Positions 14,001 through 19,569 of a stretch of 50,360 bases of DNA are shown here, piece by piece. The notes below the pieces were generated by a model, which did not search any database, was not told the DNA's origin, and saw nothing but the letters and a program-made list of their open reading frames with translations. Where the stretch lies: positions 1-50,360 of the forward strand of contig CAKUVM010000008.1 of NCBI GenBank assembly GCA_934699135.1, in the 5' to 3' direction. How positions within the stretch are numbered: the stretch's first letter is position 1; each line of letters opens with the position of its first letter. The position numbers were made by a program, and so were the translations under genes. Source of the DNA: an uncultured Bacteroidales bacterium. Lineage in GTDB: Bacteria; Bacteroidota; Bacteroidia; Bacteroidales; Marinilabiliaceae.

Positions 14001-17000
14001 TCTTAACCTTAATGTGAGGACCGCCAGTGAAATTGTAGTAATAAGAACCCTTGGCGACATCAGTATAATCAGTCAGGTCAAAGGCTTTTTTGTACTCATA
14101 GGCGTCATACTTCTTCATAACGGCATCGAGGTCAGCTCTCTGAGAAGGTACATACTCAGGGTTGCCTGCCGCATCCTTGAAGGTATAGTAAGACAAGGTG
14201 GTGACAGCATAGGTTACAGACGCCTTCTTAACACCGTCATCCTCAATCACTTGAAGCTTAGCTGTAACGGTGACATTGAGGCCATCGGGAGTATTCCCGC
14301 TGAGACGCAGCGTGTAGGCCTTCTTTGCCCAAGTAGGTTGAACCGAGACTTTACCACCCGCGGAAATCTCATTGAAAGACTCCTCCCATATGCCAACAAC
14401 CTGGAACGCATTCTCCAAATCACCAATGTCTGGCAACTCAACTGGGTTGAGTGTCACAGCCTTAGTGAATGTCACGAGACTGCTGTTGTTTGTGGCACTC
14501 TTGTAGGAGAGCATCGACGCACCGTCATCATAGAACTGATACTGATAGACATACGGCACTAGCTGATGCTCTGAAGAGTCCTCGGGACAGAAATAGTCCT
14601 CCGAGAAGCCGCCTTGGAAGTTCTTGCCATCAGGCACACCGCCGATGGTGAAGAAGATCTCATCAGCAACGGGCTGATAGAGTTTGGAAGAATCCTTTAC
14701 AATATAGATACATCCTGTAGCCCCGTCCTTATACTCATAGGTAAACTCTATGGTTTTGCCGTTAGCATTGCCACGGTAACGGAGAACAGGGCTGAAGGTG
14801 TAGCGCCAGTCAAGGCCATCATCCTCTGGCTGATCTTTCTCCAAGACACCCTCACAATAGAGCTTGCCGTAGCCATACTCATTGAGGATGGTGTTTGGGA
14901 AACCTTCAACAGTGATATAATCATTTGTGCAATAGCAGTCATCGGCAACGATGCCATATTCATTGATGTCGCGCTTCTTATTGACGGTCATTTTGCCATC
15001 GATGTAGAAGACATCAGAGCACCACGGCTGCTTGTAGCGAATGGTGTAGGTGGTGGAGTTGGCATTCTCCTGGAGAGCAGGTTTAAAGTCTTTTCTATAG
15101 TTTCCCTTATCATAGTCGATTCCACCTGGCGTGAAGATTCTAGGGTCGAAGACAGTGGAGCCGTTCTTTTTCTGCGTTATCTCAAGAAGTTCGTCCTGGT
15201 CGGCGCCGACAATGTAGAAAGTTCCATCGCCAGGGAAGAAGAAGTCGCGGATGCGCACAGGGTCGGAGTCCTCACAGATGGACCACTGCGGGTCGTCCTG
15301 ATCAATTCGGAGCGCAGTGTTGTTGGGACGAATGGTGAACTTATACTCGGCTGGCTTGCTTTCGCAGTTCCCCTGGTTGGCGTCCTTGGCAACAACATAA
15401 TAATAGCGGATATAATTGCCGTCTTTGTCATATCCATTTTTCGTGGTGCAACCAATGTTGCCTGCATTCTCAGGAATCTGAACTGTGAAGTTATATTCAT
15501 CATTCTTGCTCTTGAGAATGGCGACAGGTGTTGACGTTGGTGAAGGCTCACAGTCCACATAGACGTAATACCATGTATCGTCAGACGCACCAGAGGAGGT
15601 GGCGGTGAGGTGGGCTTCATCACCATCGCAGGTGATGACACCTGCCTGTTCGGTTCTGACCGAGATGGTCGGTATGTTTGGCTGCGGCTGGATGTCAAAC
15701 TTATATACCTCGCTCTCGCAGCCTATGAGCGTGCCGCCCTTCTTGGTGGTGACGTAGATGCGAGCCTCGCCGAGGGTGAGGTCGTAGGTCTTGGCTTTAA
15801 AAGTGAAGTGATAGGTGTAGGTGTTATCTGCCTTCACGAGCGCATCGGTGCTGGGCACAGTGCGGTCCACGCCCGTACCTTCAATGTGGATGTCGAACTC
15901 GTACCTGTCGGTCGGATTCGGAAGATCCTCCGCATAGACAATGGTGACGTCATATTCAGTTTCCCCATTACCTTCCATACAGAACATCTTGGGTATGCTG
16001 GTGGAGACGGTGGGATTAAACTCGCGGCCAACAACCGTTATGGTGTTGGACCTAGCGGACTCACAACCCGCCTCATTCTCGGCCACAACGTAATATTCAC
16101 CAGCAGGGACATCGGTGAAAGTGATATCCTCTGTGGTGGTCTTGATGGCTTGCTGCTGAACCTCAGTCCCGTCAGAGCGGTAGAGCGTGCAGAGAGCGGT
16201 GATGTTGTCACCGAGCTTAACAGTAACATTCGCCCCATTAAGGCCACAGAAATAGAACTTAGAGGCCGATGGGACGGGAGCGGCAGGCACACCGGGAACG
16301 GTGACGCTGCCAACAACATCTTGAACGCAGGTTGTGTCAGAGGCGGCATCCTTGGGACGCGCGAAAGCCTTGAAGACCTCGGTCTTGGACTGGGTCTTGT
16401 GAGTGGTGGGGAAATTAACGTTGCCGCCAGTGCCTGGGACACTGCCGCGGGGCTTATCCTTGCCCTCACCCTCGACGTAGAGATAATAGTAGTAGTCCGG
16501 ATTCGTGGCCCCCTTGATGGTGAACTGGTAATCGCAGCCCGTGTTGGTGTAAACGAGGCTGACATCGGGAGCCTGGGTGTTATCAACGACCTGCTCACCT
16601 TCAACAGTCTCACATGAAGGGTTGCTGGTGGTGACGGAGTAGATGCCAGGGTTGGAGGCTACTTGCGTGAACTGATAACCCTTGCCGTCTTTGACCGGGG
16701 TAAAAGACTCAACGACAGCAACGTTGCCTTTGGCATCGGTGCGGATGAGGGTGTACGTCACACCCGCAGAGTAGGCATCGATGCCTATCTTGTAGCTATT
16801 GGCTCCGCAGCCTCCTGTGCCGGCGACGGGCGTAGACGTCATATGGCGAGTGGCGCCCTGCGTGATGACGAGCTTGCCGCTCACCTGCTTTGTTTGGCTA
16901 CAGCCCTCGCGCTGAGCGATGACGGTGTAGACACCACTTGGGAGGCCATCCAACTTAATCTCATCAGTGCCGTTGTCGGCCTTGCCAACGGGGTTATATG

Positions 17001-17964
17001 CATCATTATTGACACTGTATAGTCGGCCATCCTTATAAAGTGAGTACTTTACCTTATACTCGGAGTTTTGGATGTAGAGGATTCGGCCTGCCAGGTCGTT
17101 TGAGCAGTAATTGTGGGTTCCGATGGTGGTGGCGGGGTTGTAGCCACGCACCTCATAAATGCCAGAAAGCCAAGCCTCGGTGCCACCGCACTCGGCCTTA
17201 ATCTTATACTTGCCCTCATCTGGGATGAAGAAACGGAGAGGCTCGCCACCTGGGTTACCAATGACGGAATACTTCTTAGAGCCGCCCGCCGTGGAGGAGA
17301 ATTGATACTCGCTCACAGGGTTGCCAGCGTCATCACACTTCCAGACGGTATATGTGACGCCATCGGCGGAAGTGGTGGTCTCGATGTGAGTGTCGGCATC
17401 ATCGGCGCAGCCGTAGGTGCCGTTGGCCGTTATGGACGGCGCTCCCATCTCCGCCTTGGACGGACAGACGGGGCATGGGTCACCGTCATTTATGCTGACG
17501 GTCTCCGTCCTATCAGGGTAGCCAGTTATCGATGTGTTAATATTTGTTATCGTAACTTCCTCGCCATTAAGTATCTGGTCTTTTAACTGAGACTGTGGCC
17601 CTCTATCGCTGAATTCAAGCTTATAAAAACCCGAATACTTGCCATTCTCTTGCAGAACAGCAGCTACATTTCCTGCATTACCGATTGAAAAATTTTCATT
17701 TTTATCACCTACCGCATCATTACCGTTCAGGATGAATTTAATGTAGATGGTCTTAGCGCCGGCAGAGGCATCCACAACCAACTGCACTCCCGTGCAATTG
17801 GCGGTCGGCATAAGAGTGGAGAACGATGGCGACTTGAACGCCGGCACGCCCCACTCCGCAACGGAGGCTGCTAAAGAAGCAGTGGAGACAACGAAAGCCA
17901 ACGCAGCCGTGAGGAGGCCACGCTGGAGGGAACTCATAGTGAGCTTCATATCTTTAACTTTCAT
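1..17964 (-). CDS. Giant SprB-repeat surface protein, probable T9SS-exported adhesin (3' end outside window)
   Basis: A single frame is open from the proposed start at 17964 to the left edge, giving at least 5,988 residues with the C-terminus missing. The start MKVKDMKLTMSSLQ is followed by a hydrophobic stretch (GLLTAALAFVVSTASLA), a typical Sec signal peptide; in-frame ATGs at 17949 and 17937 would also keep it. Roughly the first 2,300 residues are irregular Ig/PKD-like beta segments. After that come SprB-type modules with the pattern C..DG.I.V.V.GG..PYTY.W ... NL.AGTY.V.VTDA.GC, for example GGTAPYTYEW and ILKVTDARGC close to the edge. Known of the family: SprB-repeat proteins of Bacteroidota are very large, cell-surface, T9SS-secreted adhesins, used in gliding in some species. 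Inferred here: surface adhesion. The T9SS C-terminal sorting domain would lie outside the window, so secretion by T9SS is not proved. Confidence 0.9.
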   Translation of the reverse strand, partial: MKVKDMKLTMSSLQRGLLTAALAFVVSTASLAASVAEWGVPAFKSPSFSTLMPTANCTGVQLVVDASAGAKTIYIKFILNGNDAVGDKNENFSIGNAGNVAAVLQENGKYSGFYKLEFSDRGPQSQLKDQILNGEEVTITNINTSITGYPDRTETVSINDGDPCPVCPSKAEMGAPSITANGTYGCADDADTHIETTTSADGVTYTVWKCDDAGNPVSEYQFSSTAGGSKKYSVIGNPGGEPLRFFIPDEGKYKIKAECGGTEAWLSGIYEVRGYNPATTIGTHNYCSNDLAGRILYIQNSEYKVKYSLYKDGRLYSVNNDAYNPVGKADNGTDEIKLDGLPSGVYTVIAQREGCSQTKQVSGKLVITQGATRHMTSTPVAGTGGCGANSYKIGIDAYSAGVTYTLIRTDAKGNVAVVESFTPVKDGKGYQFTQVASNPGIYSVTTSNPSCETVEGEQVVDNTQAPDVSLVYTNTGCDYQFTIKGATNPDYYYYLYVEGEGKDKPRGSVPGTGGNVNFPTTHKTQSKTEVFKAFARPKDAASDTTCVQDVVGSVTVPGVPAAPVPSASKFYFCGLNGANVTVKLGDNITALCTLYRSDGTEVQQQAIKTTTEDITFTDVPAGEYYVVAENEAGCESARSNTITVVGREFNPTVSTSIPKMFCMEGNGETEYDVTIVYAEDLPNPTDRYEFDIHIEGTGVDRTVPSTDALVKADNTYTYHFTFKAKTYDLTLGEARIYVTTKKGGTLIGCESEVYKFDIQPQPNIPTISVRTEQAGVITCDGDEAHLTATSSGASDDTWYYVYVDCEPSPTSTPVAILKSKNDEYNFTVQIPENAGNIGCTTKNGYDKDGNYIRYYYVVAKDANQGNCESKPAEYKFTIRPNNTALRIDQDDPQWSICEDSDPVRIRDFFFPGDGTFYIVGADQDELLEITQKKNGSTVFDPRIFTPGGIDYDKGNYRKDFKPALQENANSTTYTIRYKQPWCSDVFYIDGKMTVNKKRDINEYGIVADDCYCTNDYITVEGFPNTILNEYGYGKLYCEGVLEKDQPEDDGLDWRYTFSPVLRYRGNANGKTIEFTYEYKDGATGCIYIVKDSSKLYQPVADEIFFTIGGVPDGKNFQGGFSEDYFCPEDSSEHQLVPYVYQYQFYDDGASMLSYKSATNNSSLVTFTKAVTLNPVELPDIGDLENAFQVVGIWEESFNEISAGGKVSVQPTWAKKAYTLRLSGNTPDGLNVTVTAKLQVIEDDGVKKASVTYAVTTLSYYTFKDAAGNPEYVPSQRADLDAVMKKYDAYEYKKAFDLTDYTDVAKGSYYYNFTGGPHIKVKTDDGKVHDLGDGYDEKDIKYYFLDVSEIGNDNTGNIHLYVDNGSECRNNTNDQCRANTERPVRVKRELLHNMQKSYCAYNAEPVRVILNYPSPALDDTQDNRDKGYITGNLTSPVFNYDYEGVAGTSYITVQKTDADGNPLGTPKTFTVSYTKGSAQPIISYDDNGIGSVDFDLTDDGKRDVSFTWTFENGAQGAGKYHFTWKFVSNNQTCEMVKEWDVYVVNKSDAFSIWQGKSWKNAAPNEIATYPTKWDEVEKLDAATKALNSSDWFDKDAAGKFSTIHTDRVPQIALCWKSTYEDSETEPANIISFMPNELVGDDVPGEFWIQELKDENGVDREIPQTAPVGGVVRDTVNKMIKVCAANFKGNSYISDYAIYTSSLDPAVSDYRILYYVGCGEPFSRRIKIDNGSSVTIAVDNEQNGNVCTTKTETDGETGVVVSKFNPYVVVHAKGTSVTDGKFYLGDALTDNAGHALLYDPTADNLQNVPAALKGIAVKSDNEGQVAYLNLDEYVKYLKKSDRYKITIYYEYKAAGGCVYRASKTLYINDFAEVKFTLSSNNASTEEKRVFCAGDVDSYALATTHPKLTDTQYVPGEGWFEVTMQGSATGNSYGLYYVKNGSAVEDAVKVSDDDITNRKYNDNDGTFYFRPNTLSPGIYTINYIFQSDPATYGGCYQTKFKQYYVSPRHLYQGDEVVEYCPFYVSVGDEKLATVEAGSVQPNWANNPWDNGTYDVFTPFLHFKRQDLEQKDYGYYKFKIYHATNSTLNYDLEITSTKTDDGSGNMVYNDNEINLRVVNSAKNKITETAVPTDGWVVKAELPVRYQLANDGAKLYVKTINGTELYGRAIPADANAEVEDNSCEIAVAKFIPKKKPSLTFDFVVDNTCTVKDDAGNAVDQKTGSVTLTNIRKDTVDITPAADGKFTYQWYYYTDRNNAYNTVNGPTGDPALTNPMAGTTFSFENAQKGFYVLKVQDNDTKCFFKSDYQEVKTLEPVDFVVDVRERYDCGFGNTNLGVAAIKFIGTAPTTYTVVWKKGSGEVIPVTSTIVSDLAPGKYSAQVYSGTNESCSNTVEFQILPLPQITAASTQVQVSCKGGMDGQATVDFTHLKDVAAYHDPAGKNNNYADYLAFDDAVKFLIADENDVVTTAAAGWRPAADYTAEKEYVIASLGLNARIKFTANSAADSDAADGQRLQTDKLIISSLQAGNYTLWFKYGNYDECLYSYDFTITEPTDDIQIVRTSAEDISCNGAADGAIEVTKMIGGKAVDYGDLAGSYVFSLTDAKGVARSASTAKPYRFEGLEAGVYTLTVTDRAAAGQQVCSTSKVISIFEPGKVDLKTPVFDPCAKTVTVNISGHWNAVAANENPRRHSVELQVSVWDENDKMIGDWTVAPNATDIIFGVDIDNITEPKNYVVKWRATWFNDAQYTVSGVDKGYECTGDANVAVAPYIQASITKTTDFLCADNTQEAGKKSVATVTAEAIYGGGTSHFYKLYKVSQVEDTPGSGNYRDVLTLVTTAVESVNAADGKSSHTFTLTSGNAGDYVVRVYNGATDNGTCSASTAKVTIKQPQDVRIEADGITADNGTNSGSINIKPIEGGNAPYAWWWTDADKSASFDYANPADFLGAANANPISGLAVRDAAGKRLNEKYFAINVQDNEGCTIRKDFRVFGNSLQVDHTETHNSCHNDAQGVIALTITGKSPYTISLGGNVIATDTASADQNLKFDITGLKAGKYNVSVRDANGVTVDIKDVLIKDISNMVIGQVESNLCTDAAGEIVAPISGGAVKGGKANYHWYAYKNGNKAAYETGVLTDSIADIRLTGLSEGVYKIVVYDFNSVESDPTTANSCSVEFPEVTLTQFSFAFDVTQPQCETGDKGVIEVVTKNAVGKVSYQWSGSSSATTSRIEDLIPGTYTVNVTDDGRLGDAGTGSCTLSASVVLDYVTDIALAQEFDKIMVTESCAGAGNVLEPLIDFVGFVDRQQQMLDENGNPVRDANGDIVMETVTADTQIRQTSFTWTGPNGFNKVVKVVRSSGKDGQYYLEPVTLPTEVERDANGKPVAVKELDYLLTARSGNCEFTFPAKVKGILPIYFTLEVDDMCSDSRTLKVNDFTYDASVNDYGFKWVGDSIPANFNFNYPSTSALPAGGRYVLTVTSNTNSDCSYKQEIFLTSKPRIDTKAVEPVLCVGAANGRIEVEAAPVYTQAVNGYAYGHTYAWRYASGDETAVPAALSFGALPATAAVPATKPNTVSGPAGWYEVTVETDYNDGLRTYNCQSSKFIYLPTMAIAAAIHHTDIISCEADATNGAISVRPTGGTAPYVVEVKLAGSQDAALFRKANVAEGALAEFDNVPAGDYTIVITDANRCEYAGVTDADGNLDINISIKQTPAVKATVQGVEMSQDGLTGKITLRVEGGMEVATDKFSYRVRLQNTTNGQSETRTFDNISVADGNVVLDNLAMGVYTINVFDANKLSSVTCTDEVASVGLASSVVVTDPSCLTSNDGVIEVRTTGRHGAISYVVRKDGTVVYDSKSAPAVEDIKASSITDVASITTTFAELEPGDYEIEVYDNYIDSNADKAKLSLTKLTLSYKKSLAVVAASHIDATCFGSADGQVTLAVTSSGVAASTLNYQWFSINGTAQVPFSPSRNGQIFTGFPAGKYNVRVADGAQSECYVELANEVEISQDPEVSFSIDADDACKTDRRLEVTLSGVDFIKAVTAAGSSYKFEWSGTGPKANAGFGYVRNSNAYAAGDSYLHGYAQNMPVGGKFSLRIYNDANGCGQTESIDLYDELTAVVNTGDIKPIDQSHNGEASVTADGGDGQYKYVLYAYENGKDNAADYATATPVRVEQSSKTFTNLEAGDYIAVVKSAGCEVATNKFTIGAYTGLSVTATATQVSCIGQSDADLTAAALGGNMPYTYQWGKKDESNNYVDIAGATGVNLKNQTAGSYQVTVTDATGAVGKATVTVAEPVSNEFSLLTVDDIDCDGQNGKLMVEFIDKDLKAAMAGTYIADPATQVKGANGQYPEAYAYNWNAALKQLTVWYVKNGEADTRTMEVMWVGAQVNDGANKDNAVERGGLVSGDYSVTVTMLSASGARNCPVAKSITFVTPLTVSYDVKNSTCVGQETGEIVVNVSGGAGKYSFAWEDLGGSYLGVNSRANLTGGMTYKVRVRDTRSSSATGNKVDYCFYPSETEWLEITVPYSYNFNVGVTKTDVTCFEAQNGTVNVSVTGGSGNYSYAWSGAGDGLITTGNRKNQTGLSAGTYRVVVTDIDFGCSDAKEATITGPDAELNVTAEHTDVKCNKDVNGAIKLAVTGGTTATVGGSTGLYYYKYNEQSWPTDLSTWGQTVAASTKPVAIKYSNAGALQDEWPAGSYLITVRDANGCEKAVTVEVAEPDPISFSFASTNVTIEGGANGTISISDVVGGTPAYTLEWGNVDAAGNFTPDGNYQDQYTRRNLAAGIYYVRVRDANGCYSDVQDIIVSDNGALKIEVPVKDVTDVNCFGESTGSMVVRIINGKAPYDVYVDDVLRVSKFRGGSDVLLEGYPVGQYVIRVVDASGASITAPACEIKYANGVAAPLDFTAVVSYEAGKHAVCYGQNEATIEMTVTGGAPAGTTYAQYTVAPGAVTVKDFNNKSNLFSYYSTAAGAVNSDKFGAGSYVVTVTDQNGCKVQKSVEVKGLDDIEIANLVVRDVKCNGAHDGAITYTIGGGDGDYSFVWKKKANAAATDYTEDVETLRGGAPAKVGNEQNLSQISGGDYQVTITSGGCSKAFTFSVEEPNAPLTLTDAEIAQTNPSCFGLADGQIVATPKGGTAPYSYVWRRNDGSLLTSKTNMQTGLADDTYSVVVTDAHGCTTEAKTVTLVQPKTYYLSVIRDIDCDGLNAELAIVADKGGRTAIADLDGYSIVWSGSNLTQQQVTDGQNKPTLTLTGDANHKVNGTVRFKMTKTGACDITGEVTLVRPMVVSFSKVDPTCDGVNNGTISIDVDGGSGKYNYHWYQKDQSGNPINKVDGLAMRSGLAKGTYYFTVEDTQVRDINGNGKLDDETCKSAEQVVELVSANGFDVKEEHKDVTCFDEQNGLISINVLNGSGDYSYSWSGTGDGIINNVNVQSNLSAGVYTVVVRDRQWGCTNKTSVTINGPVAPLAVRPSVKSNVSCNGGTDGVFSLAVSGGVAPFYWSVDDANIPTVAGGANELTAEGDFEFGVANGNFSGKAGKHLVYVTDKNGCLAVIEVNISQPDPVEATFDVVNPTVSGGSDGRITITGITGGQAPYTIKWESVDDAGVVTDLTNTVVGSTRVNDQTRILNGIAKGRFRFTVTDVNGCASDTYDIALTDAGSLKVDFDHTDALCYGQNGTLTALIVNGKAPFDIYVNEAPYQMGFKGGAQIVIERPAGEYTVRIVDAAGGQVSHEFTKTNNESILEPASPLTLTVAEADKQCFGSKNGTLNIKISGGTQFTTGAIYKLLMANTGISYSVDAHGEYSVNPLTVGDYTFTATDANGCSVTEVASVSEYPEITISSVVTAETCNGAQNGSIDITVHGGVGDFSYVWEKFTDATGAVKDPAFIDLTTEDVAQISGGYYKVTVTDNGTAVSGHAACSVTSDVIYVPMPAALSITETLHNDITCNSAADGKLSVTVRGGTAPYTYEWFRADGTEVGSNAESVSNLTADTYILKVTDARGCSDGSYSQ

Positions 17965-18206
17965 AAAGTTTCTCAGTGATAAGTGGCGAGAGGCGGACAC
18001 GCCAGCAAGGGTGTCCGCAGCAGATCCGCACGTGCCGTATACGCCACAAGGCGGCACAGAGTTTCGGGACGAGGCGGGAAGAGACCCGTCACCGCGCAAA
18101 CGGCGCATCAGGAGACGACCCAAGCCGCGGGTGGACTCGCCGCCCCCGGCAGAAAGAGAGTTGCTCGTAAGATTCTCGTCCATACTTATATAGCAGATAG
18201 TTGTTT
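17965..18206 (-). promoter_or_regulatory. Leader of the giant gene, with a hairpin and an in-frame upstream extension
   Basis: This 242-bp stretch separates the dprA stop from the giant-gene start. It holds a perfect 8-bp inverted repeat, GCGGACAC/GTGTCCGC, at 17993-18000 and 18011-18018. It is also open in the frame of the giant gene back to an ATG at 18183. That would add 73 residues in front of the signal peptide, rich in Arg, Gly and Ser and unlike the rest of the protein, so I treat it as untranslated leader. No convincing TAnnTTTG element was found in it. Confidence 0.4.
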
Positions 18207-19331
18207 TCAGATTAGCAGTTTGTAGCAATTGCCAGGCATGGAGCGGACAAGACCCGCAAACTCCATATTGAGCAACGCCACGTTGACAGCCGCCATGGGC
18301 AGGCGCGTGCGTTGGCCGATGAGGCTGGCCGAGAGGCAATCTTCAGCACGCAAAGCCGCAGCAATGGCCTGCTGCTCGTCACCCTGCGGCTCGGCAAAGA
18401 GCGAGGGTTGCGCCGCTTGCGCCACACGGGCGGCAGCAGGCACATCCCAACAAAGGGCCGCGTCGACATCGTCGGCACTCTCAACGAGGGCGGCGATATT
18501 TCGGCGAATGAGGTCGTTGCACCCGCGGCTCTGCTCGCGGCCAGGGAAACCCGGCACGGCCAGGACCTGGCGGTCATAATCAAAAGCGCAGCGGGTGGTG
18601 ATGAGGCTGCCGCCCTTGACTCCTGTCTCGATGACAAGAGTGGCATCGGCCAAGCCCGCTATGACGCGGTTTCGCGCCACGAAATTGTAGCTCTCCGGCT
18701 GCACGCCGAAACAGAACTCCGTGACGAGTGCGCCATTATGTATCATGGACGAGGCCACGTCGCGATGTTGCGAGGGATAAAGAACATCGAGCCCGTGAGC
18801 CACGATGCCCACCGTGGGCCTACCGGCCCGCAAGGCCGCCCGATGCGCCGTCACATCGATGCCAAAGGCCAAGCCGGAGACAATGACGACATCTGGATGA
18901 CGGCGGCAAAGCTCCGAGACAATGGAGTCGGTCAGCTCACGCCCCTCATCAGTAGGCTTGCGCGTGCCGACGACGCTCAAGACCTTGGCGGTCTCGAAAT
19001 TGACGACACCCTTGACGAAAAGCACGGCGGGGGCATCGGGACAGGAAGCGAGGCGGGATGGATATTCGGGATCGGTATAGCAGAGCATACGGACACCGTA
19101 ACGCTCGGCTTTCTCAATTTGCTGATCGGCGCGGCGCAAGGCCTCGGCACGACCATCGGTGACAGCCTTGACAAGGTGGCGCAGGGCGGCTGGAGCGTCA
19201 GCAAAATCTTCGGGCTTGGCCGCCAAGACCTCCGCCGCCGTGCCGAAGTGGGCAACAAGCTGCCTGAGGACGGACGGGCCGACACCAGAGATGGCCGAGA
19301 GCGCCAAAATATGTCTGAAATCCGCAATCAC
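18207..19331 (-). CDS. dprA: DNA-processing protein DprA
   Basis: DprA binds single-stranded DNA and loads RecA during natural transformation; it is also widespread in species not known to be competent. The 374 residues show the expected order: an N-terminal helix-hairpin-helix/SAM-like segment (SAISGVGPSVLRQL), then the Rossmann-type DprA core. Core motifs are SVVGTRKPTDEGREL, SGLAFGIDVTAHRAAL, RNRVIAGLADATLVIE, GSLITTRCAFDYDRQV and VPGFPGREQSRGCNDLIR. A C-terminal winged-helix-like segment closes the protein. The start codon is GTG (19331-19329), preceded directly by an in-frame TAG, so no longer version is possible. The gene lies between the sprA terminator and the giant surface-protein gene and probably has its own promoter. 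Function in this organism is inferred from the family. Confidence 0.95.
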   Translation of the reverse strand: MIADFRHILALSAISGVGPSVLRQLVAHFGTAAEVLAAKPEDFADAPAALRHLVKAVTDGRAEALRRADQQIEKAERYGVRMLCYTDPEYPSRLASCPDAPAVLFVKGVVNFETAKVLSVVGTRKPTDEGRELTDSIVSELCRRHPDVVIVSGLAFGIDVTAHRAALRAGRPTVGIVAHGLDVLYPSQHRDVASSMIHNGALVTEFCFGVQPESYNFVARNRVIAGLADATLVIETGVKGGSLITTRCAFDYDRQVLAVPGFPGREQSRGCNDLIRRNIAALVESADDVDAALCWDVPAAARVAQAAQPSLFAEPQGDEQQAIAAALRAEDCLSASLIGQRTRLPMAAVNVALLNMEFAGLVRSMPGNCYKLLI

Positions 19332-19418
19332 CTAATTTAGAGGTCTCTGAGGCTGTGAGTGACGTCGGTCATGACTTGAAAGGAGTTCCGCCGCGCCACT
19401 TTAAGGTTTTTCAAGCAA

Positions 19419-19426
19419 CGAAGATA
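19419..19426 (-). promoter_or_regulatory. Possible -7 element upstream of dprA
   Basis: TATCTTCG on the minus strand differs by one base from the Bacteroidota consensus TAnnTTTG. It lies about 90 nt before the dprA start and after the sprA terminator. No TTTG is present at the usual 19-21 nt upstream spacing, so support is weak. Confidence 0.3.
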
Positions 19427-19500
19427 ATACTTTTTCGCCAAACAACGGGATGAAAGCGGGTGATGTTGCGCCTTGCGAGACATTCGGAACGAAAGGCACA

Positions 19501-19543
19501 TAAAAGTGAGCCGGCCGCGGCGCAACGCACGCGGCCGGCTCAC
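19501..19543 (-). terminator. Rho-independent terminator of the sprA operon
   Basis: A perfect 14-bp GC-rich inverted repeat has arms at 19506-19519 (GTGAGCCGGCCGCG) and 19530-19543, with a 10-nt loop. On the minus strand it is followed directly by TTTTA. It starts 26 nt after the sprA stop codon, so it ends the M23-thiL-ruvA-sprA transcript and insulates dprA. Confidence 0.9.
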
Positions 19544-19569
19544 TGCCGAAACGTTCAGCCTCCCCCCCC

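Noticed and set aside
19337..19543. 68-codon open frame between sprA and dprA
   Set aside because: Its start lies inside the terminator hairpin and the sequence has no recognisable motif.
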